Positions 9,790-18,275 of a stretch of DNA of 64,000 nt are shown here, piece by piece. Positions within the stretch are counted from its first letter, which is position 1. The number at the start of each line of letters is the position of its first letter. The DNA is taken from contig NZ_JANFYZ010000003.1 of NCBI RefSeq assembly GCF_024460775.1, positions 248,001 to 312,000 on the forward strand, read 5' to 3'. The DNA comes from Desulfovibrio desulfuricans. GTDB taxonomy: Bacteria > Desulfobacterota > Desulfovibrionia > Desulfovibrionales > Desulfovibrionaceae. Under the pieces are notes generated by a model that searched no databases, was not told the DNA's origin, and was given only the letters and a program-made list of their open reading frames with translations. The translations under genes and the position numbers were made by a program.

Positions 9790-10098
9790 CTAGGCGTTGA
9801 TGCTCTTAACGCGAATGGTGGTGTAATCCTGGCGGTGACCGCGCAGCTTGCGCGAGTCATTACGACGCCAGCGCTTGAACACCTTGATCTTGGGTCCGCG
9901 CCCGTGATCCACCACTTCCGCCATAACGGCGGCCCCGGCAAGATAGGGAGCGCCGACTTTGCATTCAGCGCCGCCGACCATCAGCACCTTGTCCAGGGAA
10001 ATTTCGCTTCCGGCCTGAACCGCAAGCTTTTCCACAACTACTTTAGAACCTTCTTCGACGCGGTACTGTTTTCCGCCGGTCTCGATAATCGCGTACAT
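9790..10098 (-). CDS. rplU: 50S ribosomal protein L21
   Basis: A 102-residue L21 protein (MYAIIETGGKQYRVEEG start, KFKRRK-like basic segment KVFKRWRRNDSRKLRGHRQ, and a C-terminal Y-T-x-I-x-V-x-x-I). It binds 23S rRNA in the large subunit. The frame is open for 18 more codons, but the chosen ATG has a TTGGAGG site at ideal spacing and matches all L21 proteins. It is the first gene of the rplU-rpmA-obgE-proB run and divergent from the RNA methyltransferase gene. Confidence 0.97.
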   Translation of the reverse strand: MYAIIETGGKQYRVEEGSKVVVEKLAVQAGSEISLDKVLMVGGAECKVGAPYLAGAAVMAEVVDHGRGPKIKVFKRWRRNDSRKLRGHRQDYTTIRVKSINA

Positions 10099-10334
10099 AT
10101 CAACCTCCAAAAAGAGAAAGGCATATTTGCCCCACAGGCCGACAAATGTCAAGCGCGTTTCGCAGAAATTTTTGCAAAACTCGCTACAACAGTCCGCGAC
10201 TTGCGCGAGTGGCGAGAATACACAACTTCATGGCAGGGAGCAATGCCTTTCTGCACCCAGCCACGCGCCGTCCTCCCCCTTCCTCTTCCAGCCGCACTTG
10301 CACAGCCGCAAGCCTGCTGCTATCTGTGGGGCGC

Positions 10335-11969
10335 ATGAACACAGCCCCCACACAGCTCACGCTTGATATCACCGCCCTTTCGCACGATGGGCGCGGCATT
10401 GCACGCCTTGCGCCAGCCGACGACCATGCCAGCAAGGGCACCGTCGTATTTGTGGCAAATGCCCTGCCGGGCCAGCGGGTGAACGCGAGCGTTTTGCGGC
10501 GCAAAACCTCCTTTATAGATGCAGAAGCCTCGACCTTGCTCAGCCAGTCGCCGGACGCCGTCGATCCCATATGCCCCCACCATGCTGGATGCGGCGGCTG
10601 CCCGTTGCAAACCATGCCCTATGCGCAGCAACTTTACTGGAAGCGCACTCTGGCAGTGGACGCCCTGACCCGCATTGGCAAGTTTGACCGCGCTCAGATT
10701 GAATCAATGCTGCCGCCCGTCACAGGGTCGCCCGCGCTGACGCGGTTTCGCAATAAAATGGAATTTGCCTTCGGGCACGACACTGAAGACGGAACGGGAC
10801 TGAAACTTGGCCTACGCCGCCGCAATGGCCGCGATGTAGTGGATGTGCCGCACTGCGCCCTCATGCCATCCGAAGCGCTTCAAATAGTAAGTATGGTGGG
10901 CAAACTGGCGGCGCAAAGCGGCCTTGCCGCCTATGCAGCGCCCGATGCAAGGCAAGGTCAGCCCTTTCGCCCCACGCAAGGTCAACAAAGACAGGGCCGC
11001 CGGGGCGGCTTTGCCCGGCGCACCCCGCGCAGCCACGCCATCCCGATTCACGAGGCCGTGGACTATGGATTCTGGCGTTTTTTTGTACTGAGGCGAGGCC
11101 TTGCAGCGGACATGCGCACTCCGCGCTGGTGGGCCTTGTGCATCACAAGCCCTGGCGATACCGCACAGCGTGCAGCCGTGCGGATGCTCGGCAGGGAGGT
11201 ACTGGCCGCATTCCCCCAGTTGGCGGCCTTTATCCATGAAGAACGCGCCACCGCCGATGCCTTTGCTTTTGGCGAAAAGCGCGTGCAGACCCTGGACGAC
11301 ACTGGCCGGGAAAATCCCTCGGCCGCACGGTTGTTTCTGCCCCTTGCCGGCATGAACTTTACCCTCGATGCGGCTTCATTCTTTCAGGTGAATACTGGCG
11401 GGGCGCAGGCGCTTGCGCATGCGGCACAGCGCATTCTTTTGGCTGACAGCCCGGCGGCGAGTCACCAGGACGCCCGCCCCCGAGGCCTGCTCGATCTTTA
11501 TTGCGGCGTTGGCGCACCGGGCCTGCTGCTGGCGCGTAACTATTCCGCCTTGCTGGGCCTGGAGCAGGACAGTCGGGCCGTGAAGCTTGCCGCCATAAAT
11601 GCCAGGGCCAATGACATCAATTACTGCCAGTATGAGGCAGGGGATGCGGCGTACCGCCTTGAGCACCTTGTGCCTCTGGAGCCTGCAAGCCGCTGGCTGG
11701 CAGCTGGGTTTGACGAGTCAGCCAGCATTCCGCAGGCAACAGACGCTCTGGCAGATCCGCCCAGGGCCGGGCTTTCGCCGCGCGCGCTGGATGCACTCAT
11801 GCAGATTGCCCCAGACAGAATCCTTTATATATCGTGCAACCCGGCGACGCTCGCGCGCGATGCCGCCCAGCTGCGCAACAGGTATTCCCTGGAGCGGCTT
11901 GAAGCCGTTGATCTTTTTCCCCACACGCCGCACCTTGAGTGCCTGAGCCTCTGGCGCAGGCTCGACTGA
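10335..11969 (+). CDS. TrmA/RumA-family RNA (uracil-5-)-methyltransferase
   Basis: A 544-residue SAM-dependent methyltransferase of the RumA/RlmD/TrmA group, which makes 5-methyluridine in rRNA or tRNA. Order: TRAM-type RNA-binding domain (residues 5-75); a Fe-S Cys set (C80, C86, C89 in CPHHAGCGGC, plus a later PHC); SAM-binding DLYCGVGAPGLLLA; DPPRAGL; and the catalytic ISCNPATLARD with Cys at 501. The frame is open 63 codons further upstream, but that part is low-complexity and family similarity begins at MNTAPTQLTLDI, so I use this ATG; the Met at 10230 is an alternative. An Arg/Gln-rich insertion near residues 215-235 is unusual. The exact RNA target is not known. Confidence 0.88.
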   Translation: MNTAPTQLTLDITALSHDGRGIARLAPADDHASKGTVVFVANALPGQRVNASVLRRKTSFIDAEASTLLSQSPDAVDPICPHHAGCGGCPLQTMPYAQQLYWKRTLAVDALTRIGKFDRAQIESMLPPVTGSPALTRFRNKMEFAFGHDTEDGTGLKLGLRRRNGRDVVDVPHCALMPSEALQIVSMVGKLAAQSGLAAYAAPDARQGQPFRPTQGQQRQGRRGGFARRTPRSHAIPIHEAVDYGFWRFFVLRRGLAADMRTPRWWALCITSPGDTAQRAAVRMLGREVLAAFPQLAAFIHEERATADAFAFGEKRVQTLDDTGRENPSAARLFLPLAGMNFTLDAASFFQVNTGGAQALAHAAQRILLADSPAASHQDARPRGLLDLYCGVGAPGLLLARNYSALLGLEQDSRAVKLAAINARANDINYCQYEAGDAAYRLEHLVPLEPASRWLAAGFDESASIPQATDALADPPRAGLSPRALDALMQIAPDRILYISCNPATLARDAAQLRNRYSLERLEAVDLFPHTPHLECLSLWRRLD

Positions 11970-12089
11970 GCTGCGGGCAGACATTTTTTTTCATATTCAC
12001 GAGGCTCGATTTTTGGTATCAACAGCCAGTTTTCCGCGTCTGTGGCCCCTAAGGAATGCAGCGTAATCACAAGTTTCCGCCCAAAGTCA

Positions 12090-12116
12090 TTGACGCGTCG
12101 GGTCGCCTGTGATAAT
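12090..12116 (+). promoter_or_regulatory. Likely sigma-70-type promoter of the atpZIBE operon
   Basis: TTGACG at 12090-12095 and GATAAT at 12111-12116, separated by 15 bp, with an extended -10 TG just upstream. It is about 60 bp before the atpZ start. Spacing is short, so the call is tentative. Confidence 0.45.
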
Positions 12117-12177
12117 TTGAACAGCGTTAAGGGGACCATGACGCTTACAGGTTCCAGCCACGTGCGCGGAGGCCTTA

Positions 12178-12531
12178 ATGTCGTTCAAGGATTTTCTTAA
12201 GCAGCAGCAAACCGGCATGGAAGCCATGGCCAACACAGGGGTCATTGGCCTGCATCTGGTGAGCGGCCCCGCAGTGGGTTTTGCCATAGGCTACGGCATT
12301 GACCACTGGTTTGGCACCAGCCCATGGGGCAAGCTGGTTTTTCTGTTCATCGGCATTGCGGCGGGTTTTTTGAACGTGTATCGCGACACTCAGGCCCTGC
12401 TGCGCAAAATGGCGGCGCAAGACGCCCGCCGGAAAGGCCTTGTGCCGGAACAGCAAAGCGAAACACCCCCAGCGGGGCAAGGCAAAACAAACAGCCGTGC
12501 GCAGACTGAAACAGATGATACACAGCCTTGA
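12178..12531 (+). CDS. atpZ: AtpZ/AtpI family protein of the ATP synthase operon
   Basis: A 117-residue small membrane protein with two hydrophobic helices (about residues 25-45 and 53-72) and the AtpZ signature G-x-x-x-G-x-x-x-D-x-x-F-G-T-x-P-W-x-x-L-x-F. The C-terminus is polar and Gln/Thr-rich. These proteins are encoded at the head of atp operons and are thought to help Mg2+/Ca2+ supply or c-ring assembly. A GGAGG site lies 5 nt before the ATG. Its end overlaps the start of the next gene by 17 bp, implying coupled translation. Confidence 0.85.
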   Translation: MSFKDFLKQQQTGMEAMANTGVIGLHLVSGPAVGFAIGYGIDHWFGTSPWGKLVFLFIGIAAGFLNVYRDTQALLRKMAAQDARRKGLVPEQQSETPPAGQGKTNSRAQTETDDTQP

Positions 12532-12937
12532 CGCCTGGCTTTGGCGGCGCGGCATAGATCACCCGGCTATCCGTGTTTTGCTGCGTAACGAAATTTTGTT
12601 CGCCGCGTGCAGTCTTTTGATCGGCGGGCTGGCCTTTGCGGCCACACCCTGGTTTTTCTGGTTTGGAGTGGGCCTGACCATCATGGCCTGGACTTTTTGG
12701 GGATTGGCGCGCTTTTTTCTGCGCAAGGGCCTGGGGGATTACAGCACGGCCTTTTTGCGCATAGTACTTGTGCGCTGGATGGGTCGGCTGGTTATAATCG
12801 GCGCGCTTCTTTATGTTTCGCTGATTGTGTATCAGGCACCTGTTTTCGCCATAGTAGGCGGCATGGCCGCAGCCGGAGCTTGCGCTCTGGCAAGTTATGC
12901 CCTGGCAGCGCGTGGACCGCGACGCCGGGCAGACTAA
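12515..12937 (+). CDS. atpI: ATP synthase subunit I-like membrane protein
   Basis: A 140-residue protein with four hydrophobic helices, the pattern of AtpI/ATP-synthase I proteins that assist c-ring assembly. The frame opens 25 codons earlier inside atpZ, but MIHSLDAWLW is the natural start, overlapping the atpZ end. Sequence conservation in this family is poor, so the assignment leans on position between atpZ and atpB and on topology. Confidence 0.75.
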   Translation: MIHSLDAWLWRRGIDHPAIRVLLRNEILFAACSLLIGGLAFAATPWFFWFGVGLTIMAWTFWGLARFFLRKGLGDYSTAFLRIVLVRWMGRLVIIGALLYVSLIVYQAPVFAIVGGMAAAGACALASYALAARGPRRRAD

Positions 12938-13061
12938 ACCGGGGCACTACAGCCGCAGCACGGCAGGGCAAATGCCCAAGGCCGCAAATTTTGGGGAATG
13001 GCCCGCACGGGTCTAACATTAACGCCGCGCTTTGGCGCGTACTCACCAGGAGGCATGGCTC

Positions 13062-13766
13062 ATGGCAGGTGGTTTGCCGCATCCGGTATTGCTCTCCACA
13101 TTTATGGGCATGGACGAGATCACCATCGGTGGAACGATGGTGGAATTCAAACATGTGTTCTACTCCTGGGTCTGTATGGCCATTCTGTTCACCGTAGCGT
13201 TGATCATGCGCCGTCGGCTGACCATGGTTCCCGGAGGTTTGCAAAACTTTTTTGAAGCCTTGGTGGATACCATCGAGAACTTCATCCTTGCCACCATGGG
13301 TGAGCATGGACGCAAGTTCGTTGGCCTCCTGGCTGGCATGTTCATCTACATCTTCGGCATGAACCTCATGGGTCTTGTGCCCGGCTTTGACGCTCCTACA
13401 GCCAACCTCAACACCACCGTGTGCATGGCGCTGTTTGTGCTCGTGTTCTACAACGCCGTGGGTCTGATCCGCTGGAAGGCGCACTACATCCACCACTTTA
13501 CCGGCCCCTCCAAGGTGCTCATTCCGCTCATGTTTCCGCTTGAAGTGGTTTCGCATCTTTCGCGCCCGGTTTCGCTTTCTCTCCGTCTTTTCGGCAACAT
13601 CCGCGGTGAAGAAATCGTTATGGTGCTGTTCTTCGTAATGGCTCCCATACTCGGCACCCTGCCCATCTACGCCCTCTTCCTTTTGGGCAAGACCATGCAG
13701 GCTTTCGTGTTCTTCATGCTGACCATGTTCTACATCAAGGGCGCGCTTGAAGCACCCGAGCATTAG
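13062..13766 (+). CDS. atpB: F1Fo ATP synthase subunit a
   Basis: A 234-residue subunit a, the stator channel part that passes protons to the c-ring. It has five to six membrane helices and the conserved [14 protein letters not shown] segment, which contains the essential Arg. The ATG chosen has an ideal AGGAGG site; the frame opens 10 codons earlier without one. It is followed by atpE after 127 bp. The F1 genes and the b subunit are not in this window, so the operon is split, as in other Desulfovibrio genomes. Confidence 0.95.
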   Translation: MAGGLPHPVLLSTFMGMDEITIGGTMVEFKHVFYSWVCMAILFTVALIMRRRLTMVPGGLQNFFEALVDTIENFILATMGEHGRKFVGLLAGMFIYIFGMNLMGLVPGFDAPTANLNTTVCMALFVLVFYNAVGLIRWKAHYIHHFTGPSKVLIPLMFPLEVVSHLSRPVSLSLRLFGNIRGEEIVMVLFFVMAPILGTLPIYALFLLGKTMQAFVFFMLTMFYIKGALEAPEH

Positions 13767-13842
13767 GCCGATGGCCACCGGGCTGCCTGCGGCCCGCCGA
13801 ATAATCATCGGCAAATTGCGGGACGTTACACACGACACATAG

Positions 13843-14217
<375 letters not shown>

Positions 14218-14238
14218 GTCCGGATCACATTGATTTGT

Positions 14239-14269
14239 AAAAAAGGCGGCCCTTGGGCCGCCTTTTTTA
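14239..14269 (+). terminator. Rho-independent terminator of the atpZIBE operon
   Basis: Perfect 8-bp GC stem (GGCGGCCC / GGGCCGCC) with a tight loop, A-run before and TTTTTT after, 22 bp behind the atpE stop. Confidence 0.95.
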
Positions 14270-14797
14270 TTTGCAACAGATTTGATCTGTTACGTCTGTA
14301 GCTATCGATTCGAATCCGCTACTGCTTCCAACCAGCAATTTTTTGAAGTCCTAACGGCCTGCAACAGCAAAAACCATGAAGATAAAACTTTGCCTCAGTC
14401 ACAATACCTGACAAAGAATGTCAAACATTGTTGAGTACACACTTCCACAGGGATAGACTTGATATATAGAGAAAGACCATTATCGACCACACAGCAAATA
14501 CCTTTCCTTGAGTCAGCATTCACCAAGCTTCGTAAGAGGCTTAACCTTTGTTAACTTTTATGGTATAGATTATGTCCTACATCGCTTTTAGAACCTAACG
14601 TATTGAAATAACAGATGGCGAACTTGTGTCTTTGCGTTAGCTGCAACTTGCTAAGTGGTGAAATAAATTTTATCAAAAAAGTCAGCAGGAAAAAGCCAAG
14701 GCTCGGTTCCACTGTTCTTGGTCCCAGCTGAACATTGCAGGCATAACACGCTTCTTTTCCTGCTATTTAGCGAAGTTGCCTGCCATGTGCGCCATGT
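14270..14797. other. AT-rich gene-free gap between atpE and rex
   Basis: About 530 bp without a believable gene on either strand, clearly richer in A+T than the flanking genes. Near 14306-14332 there is a short tRNA-T-loop-like word (GATTCGAATCC) followed by ACCA, but it does not fold as a tRNA 3' end. Such AT-rich gaps may be decayed foreign DNA; I see no element ends. Confidence 0.5.
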
Positions 14798-14855
14798 ATT
14801 CACAAAGCTTGCGCCTGTGTGTATTTCTGCTATAAAATCAAATTCACAAAGTTTG
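14798..14855 (+). promoter_or_regulatory. rex promoter flanked by a pair of direct repeats
   Basis: ATTCACAAAGCTTG (14798-14811) and ATTCACAAAGTTTG (14842-14855) are 14-nt direct repeats with one mismatch, 44 bp apart. Between them lies a promoter: TTGCGC (14809-14814), 16-bp spacer, TATAAA (14831-14836). The repeated TTCACAA resembles one half of a Rex operator (TTGTGAA/TTCACAA). Placement over the -35 and just after the -10 suggests repression, perhaps autoregulation. Confidence 0.5.
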
Positions 14856-14893
14856 TAACAACAAGACACGCTTGGCATCCCAGAAGGTACAAC

Positions 14894-15535
14894 ATGGTCA
14901 ACCCACCCAAAAGCAAACACATCCCCCGCGCGACTATCCAGCGCCTTGCCACATATGTTCAGGTGCTGGAAAATTTCGCACGTGACAGTGTCGAAGTCAT
15001 TTCATCCAATCCCCTTGCAGAAGCCTGCGGCGTCAACGGCTCGCAGGTGCGCAAAGACCTTGCTTACTTCGGCGAATTCGGCATCCGTGGCGTTGGTTAT
15101 CATGTCAAATCGCTCATTGCCGCCATCACCTCATCCCTGGGTGTTGACCGCGAATGGCGCATGGCGCTGATCGGCGTCGGCAACCTCGGCAAGGCCATTC
15201 TGAACCACGGCGAATTTCGCTCACGCGGATTCAACATTGTGGGCATTTTCGACTGCGATCCCTTCAAAATCGGCGAAATTGTCCACGGTCTTGAAGTGCA
15301 CTGCACACGCGACCTCAAAGATATGGTGACTGATCTGAACATCGAGATCGGTATCATCACCACACCGCCGGAGCGGGCGCAAAGGGCAGCACAGCACTTG
15401 ATGGACGCAGGCATTACCTCCATTCTGAACTTTGCCCCCTCGCGCATCAAGGTGCCGGACAGAATCAACGTGGAGTACGTGGACTTTTTCCACCATCTCT
15501 ATGCGCTGGCGTTCAATCATCCCCAGACGCGGTAA
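14894..15535 (+). CDS. rex: Redox-sensing transcriptional repressor Rex
   Basis: A 213-residue Rex protein, a homodimeric repressor that leaves DNA when the NADH/NAD+ ratio rises. The winged-helix domain (residues 1-80) holds IPRATIQRLATYVQVLE and SQVRKDLAYFGEFGIRGVGY; the Rossmann domain has the GVGNLGKAI nucleotide motif and a C-terminal swapped helix ending in FHHLYALAF. The chosen ATG has an AAGG site; 25 extra upstream codons lack family similarity. In D. vulgaris rex also sits beside atp genes and controls sulfate activation and energy genes (recalled from the literature), so the context fits energy metabolism control. Confidence 0.95.
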   Translation: MVNPPKSKHIPRATIQRLATYVQVLENFARDSVEVISSNPLAEACGVNGSQVRKDLAYFGEFGIRGVGYHVKSLIAAITSSLGVDREWRMALIGVGNLGKAILNHGEFRSRGFNIVGIFDCDPFKIGEIVHGLEVHCTRDLKDMVTDLNIEIGIITTPPERAQRAAQHLMDAGITSILNFAPSRIKVPDRINVEYVDFFHHLYALAFNHPQTR

Positions 15536-15541
15536 TCAACC

Positions 15542-16342
15542 GTGGCACTCGCTTCTGTGACATCCTGGCCAGGGCGCTTTCATGACGCCCTGGCTTTTTT
15601 GACCCGCCTAGTCCCTCCCCGGCCCTGCTGCACCGCAGATTCACTCAGCGCGGCCATGCCTTTTTTTGCCCCTGTGGGTCTGGTGCTTGGCGCACTTTGC
15701 ACGGCAGCCGCCTTTCTCTGCCTGTGGCTCTTTGACGCCCCAGACACAGGCTTTGCGGGCCGCTGCCTTGTCGCCGCCCTTGCCGCCTGGGCCTGGATGC
15801 TTTGCGAAATATGGGCAACGCGAGGCCTGCACTGGGACGGATTATCAGACCTTGGCGACGCCACGAGCAGTGGAGCCAGCGGCGAGCGCTTCTGGGCCGT
15901 GCTGCGGGATAGCCGCCTGGGCGCTTTTGGGGCGCTGCATCTTCTTGTGGCCTTCAGCGGCTTGTGGCTGGCCCTCACATGGCAGCTTGCCAACGGCCAG
16001 TGGATTGCCCCCCTGCTCGCGCCCGCCTGGGGTCGCGCAGCCTGCATCTGGCTGGCGGCATATACAGTGCCGCACGATGAGCGCTCGCTCGGAGGCCTTG
16101 CCTGCGCTGGCTCAAGCCCGCAACTGGCCCGCTGGCAAGTTGTGCTGGCAACGGGCATGCTTGTGCTGGTTCTGCTGTTGGGCAATTGCCCATTCTGGCG
16201 CTTGCCCCTGCTGGCCTTTGGACAATTTCTGCTGATCCACAGCCTGATTGACACTACACGGGAACACGGCGGAGTTTCCGGAGATTTTCTTGGCGCGTGT
16301 ATCCAGTGGAGCCAGTTGTGGTTCCTGTTGGTAACAGTGTAA
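15542..16342 (+). CDS. cobS: Adenosylcobinamide-GDP ribazoletransferase (cobalamin synthase)
   Basis: A 266-residue membrane enzyme that joins alpha-ribazole to adenosylcobinamide-GDP in the last steps of vitamin B12 assembly. It has several hydrophobic helices and the family motifs FLTRL near the N-terminus, RGLHWDGLSDLGDA, RDSRLGAFG and GGVSGDFLGA. The start is a GTG six bases after the rex stop with no clear ribosome site; the first ATG downstream would remove the conserved FLTRL segment, so GTG is preferred and translation may depend on rex. cbiA lies 2 kb downstream on the other strand. Confidence 0.93.
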   Translation: MALASVTSWPGRFHDALAFLTRLVPPRPCCTADSLSAAMPFFAPVGLVLGALCTAAAFLCLWLFDAPDTGFAGRCLVAALAAWAWMLCEIWATRGLHWDGLSDLGDATSSGASGERFWAVLRDSRLGAFGALHLLVAFSGLWLALTWQLANGQWIAPLLAPAWGRAACIWLAAYTVPHDERSLGGLACAGSSPQLARWQVVLATGMLVLVLLLGNCPFWRLPLLAFGQFLLIHSLIDTTREHGGVSGDFLGACIQWSQLWFLLVTV

Positions 16343-16400
16343 GCTGAGTCTGACTGACGCAAACGACCGGGTTTGTCCCGGAAAAACCAAGGAGCCAGCT

Positions 16401-16979
16401 ATGGATTTTAAAGCGCTTGCGGAAGCGGCCCGCACCTGCCGCCGCTTTTATGAAGACCAGCCGCTTGGCATGGCCGACCTGGAATGGCTTGTGGACTGCG
16501 CACGCCTCGCCCCCTGCGCCAAAAACGGGCAGGAACTGCGCTTCATGCTTGTGGGCAACGGCGAAACCTGCCAGAAGCTGTTCGCTCTCACCCGCTGGGC
16601 AGGCGCGCTGAAAGACTGGGGCGGCCCGCACCCCGGTGATCGCCCTACAGCTTTTGTGGTCATTCTTATGCCCAAGACCGGCAAGGAACTAACCTGCATG
16701 GATGTAGGCATTGCGGCCCAGACCATCCAGCTTGCCGCCACCAGCCGAGACTGGGGTTGCTGCATGATTCAGTCCTTTGACCATCAGGCCGCGCCTTCCC
16801 TGCTGAACGTGCCGGAAGACATGAAAATCGCTCTGGTGCTGGGCCTCGGCGTTGCCAAGGAAAAGCGCGTTGTGGCCCCTATGCCCGAGGGTGGCGCAAC
16901 TGCCTACTGGCGCGATGCCGAAGGCGTCCACTATGTGCCGAAGCGGAGTCTTGAAGACCTGATCGTTGCACGATTCTAG
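16401..16979 (+). CDS. Nitroreductase-family FMN oxidoreductase
   Basis: A 192-residue member of the nitroreductase fold, with the N-terminal R-x-C-R-x-F pattern (ARTCRRFYEDQPL), LAPCAKNGQELRF for FMN binding, and the DVGIAAQTIQLAA helix. Such enzymes bind FMN and use NAD(P)H to reduce nitro compounds, quinones or other substrates; the true substrate is unknown. Position next to cobS raised the idea of BluB (lower ligand synthase), but length and motifs do not support it. An AAGGAG site precedes the ATG and a strong bidirectional terminator follows. Confidence 0.85.
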   Translation: MDFKALAEAARTCRRFYEDQPLGMADLEWLVDCARLAPCAKNGQELRFMLVGNGETCQKLFALTRWAGALKDWGGPHPGDRPTAFVVILMPKTGKELTCMDVGIAAQTIQLAATSRDWGCCMIQSFDHQAAPSLLNVPEDMKIALVLGLGVAKEKRVVAPMPEGGATAYWRDAEGVHYVPKRSLEDLIVARF

Positions 16980-17003
16980 GTCATTATCGCCTGAATTGAT
17001 GGT

Positions 17004-17042
17004 AAAAATCGCGGTAGAGCTTGCCTCTACCGCGATTTTTTA
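17004..17042. terminator. Bidirectional terminator between the nitroreductase and glycosyltransferase genes
   Basis: A perfect 16-bp stem (AAAAATCGCGGTAGAG / CTCTACCGCGATTTTT) with a 5-nt loop. It gives a T-run on both strands and serves two convergent genes. Confidence 0.95.
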
Positions 17043-17063
17043 TATTTTCAGAGCCTGCCCTGT

Positions 17064-18257
17064 TCAGCCAGCATGTTCCACAAGCCACTGGCCTAGCAAC
17101 TGTGCAAGAGCTGTATCGCCGTTGGCATAAGCCGCACGGCGCGCCTGCTGTACACGGACTTTTGCCATTGCAGGGTCGCCCGTGCCGCCCTCAAATACTG
17201 CCTGAGGATCAAGCTGCGACAACGCTTTGCACACCCGTGGGTCGGGCATGAGCCGCAGGCAGTCCATAAGCGTGCCCGTTGCGGCAACAAGGTCGCCCGC
17301 CTGCTCCTGATGCCGCGCCAGCAAGAGCCAGCCCTCAAGCCAAAGAGGTTCGGCACGCAACAAAGCCTTGCAGGCTTCGCTGTTAAAGGGCTTAGCGCAG
17401 AACTCCGCGCTGATGCGCTGCTGCTGTTCCTCGGGCAACACCATCCAGGTATCGAGATTTTCACCAATACGCAGGTCGTATCCGTCCAGTTTTGCCAGCA
17501 CGTGTTCATCAGGGCGCACTGCCCCGCCTTTACGCTGCATGAGCAGGGTGCAATTTTCCCTGTCATGGGCAAAGCGGCCCGGCGTCCGGCTTGTATGATG
17601 GTAAATGATGCTGCGGCTCTCCACACGCAGTTTTAGTCCCTGCGCGCGCAGGGCAAAACACAGGTCAATGTCCTCAAATCCGTTGCGAAACCCTTCATGG
17701 AAGCCGCCGCAGGATTCAAACTGCGTTTTGCGCAGCATTATGGCCGCGCCGGTGATGGCCTGCAGGGGATGGGGTTTGCGGGCTGCGGCAAAGCTGCCGG
17801 GCAAGTGCTCGTAGAGGTGCCCCACCGCATTGAAGGGATTCACATAGATGCCGCAGTGCTGCACGGTGCCGTCAGGATACAGAAGCAACGGCCCAGCCGC
17901 GCCGATCTTGGGATCGGACATGACCGCACGCAAAGGCGGCAACCAGCCCGGGGTAAGCGTGGTGTCGTTGTTGAGAAAAAACAGCAGATCTCCGCCAGCC
18001 GCCCGAGCCCCGGCATTGCAGCCCCGTGCAAAACCCGCATTTTCAGCCATGCGCACGGCCTTGAATGCCGTGCCGAACAGGGCCTCGCCCAAGGGTCCAA
18101 GTTCTGAAGCCGTGGCATCTGTGGAGTGGTTGTCCACAACCACCACTTCCATGTTCTCGCCTGCGGAATGCTCGGCCAGCGAACGCAGGCAAGGCTCTGT
18201 CATGTCCCAGAGATTCCAGACAGGAATGACCACAGAAACACGGCTTGCTTCCGACAT
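17064..18257 (-). CDS. Family 2 glycosyltransferase
   Basis: A 397-residue GT-A fold glycosyltransferase. It starts with SVVIPVWN, then VVVDNHSTD, LLFFLNNDT (the DxD-like metal site), and GGFHEGFRNGFEDIDLC (the acceptor-side ED motif), the layout of rhamnosyltransferase-like GT2 enzymes. The last 120 residues are an Ala/Leu-rich helical tail of unknown role. Likely acts at the cytoplasmic face on lipopolysaccharide or protein glycans. A GGAGGG site precedes the ATG. It lies 18 bp behind cbiA on the same strand, so the two are probably co-transcribed although functionally unrelated. Confidence 0.88.
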   Translation of the reverse strand: MSEASRVSVVIPVWNLWDMTEPCLRSLAEHSAGENMEVVVVDNHSTDATASELGPLGEALFGTAFKAVRMAENAGFARGCNAGARAAGGDLLFFLNNDTTLTPGWLPPLRAVMSDPKIGAAGPLLLYPDGTVQHCGIYVNPFNAVGHLYEHLPGSFAAARKPHPLQAITGAAIMLRKTQFESCGGFHEGFRNGFEDIDLCFALRAQGLKLRVESRSIIYHHTSRTPGRFAHDRENCTLLMQRKGGAVRPDEHVLAKLDGYDLRIGENLDTWMVLPEEQQQRISAEFCAKPFNSEACKALLRAEPLWLEGWLLLARHQEQAGDLVAATGTLMDCLRLMPDPRVCKALSQLDPQAVFEGGTGDPAMAKVRVQQARRAAYANGDTALAQLLGQWLVEHAG

Positions 18258-18275
18258 TTCAGCACCCTCCGGGCA

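Noticed and set aside
14306-14332. tRNA-like 3' end (GATTCGAATCC ... ACCA) between atpE and rex
   Set aside because: T-stem pairing fails and the acceptor length does not fit; no matching 5' half is present. At most a decayed scar.
16401-16979. Nitroreductase gene as BluB because of nearby cobS
   Set aside because: Length and motifs match general nitroreductases; BluB-specific features are not seen.
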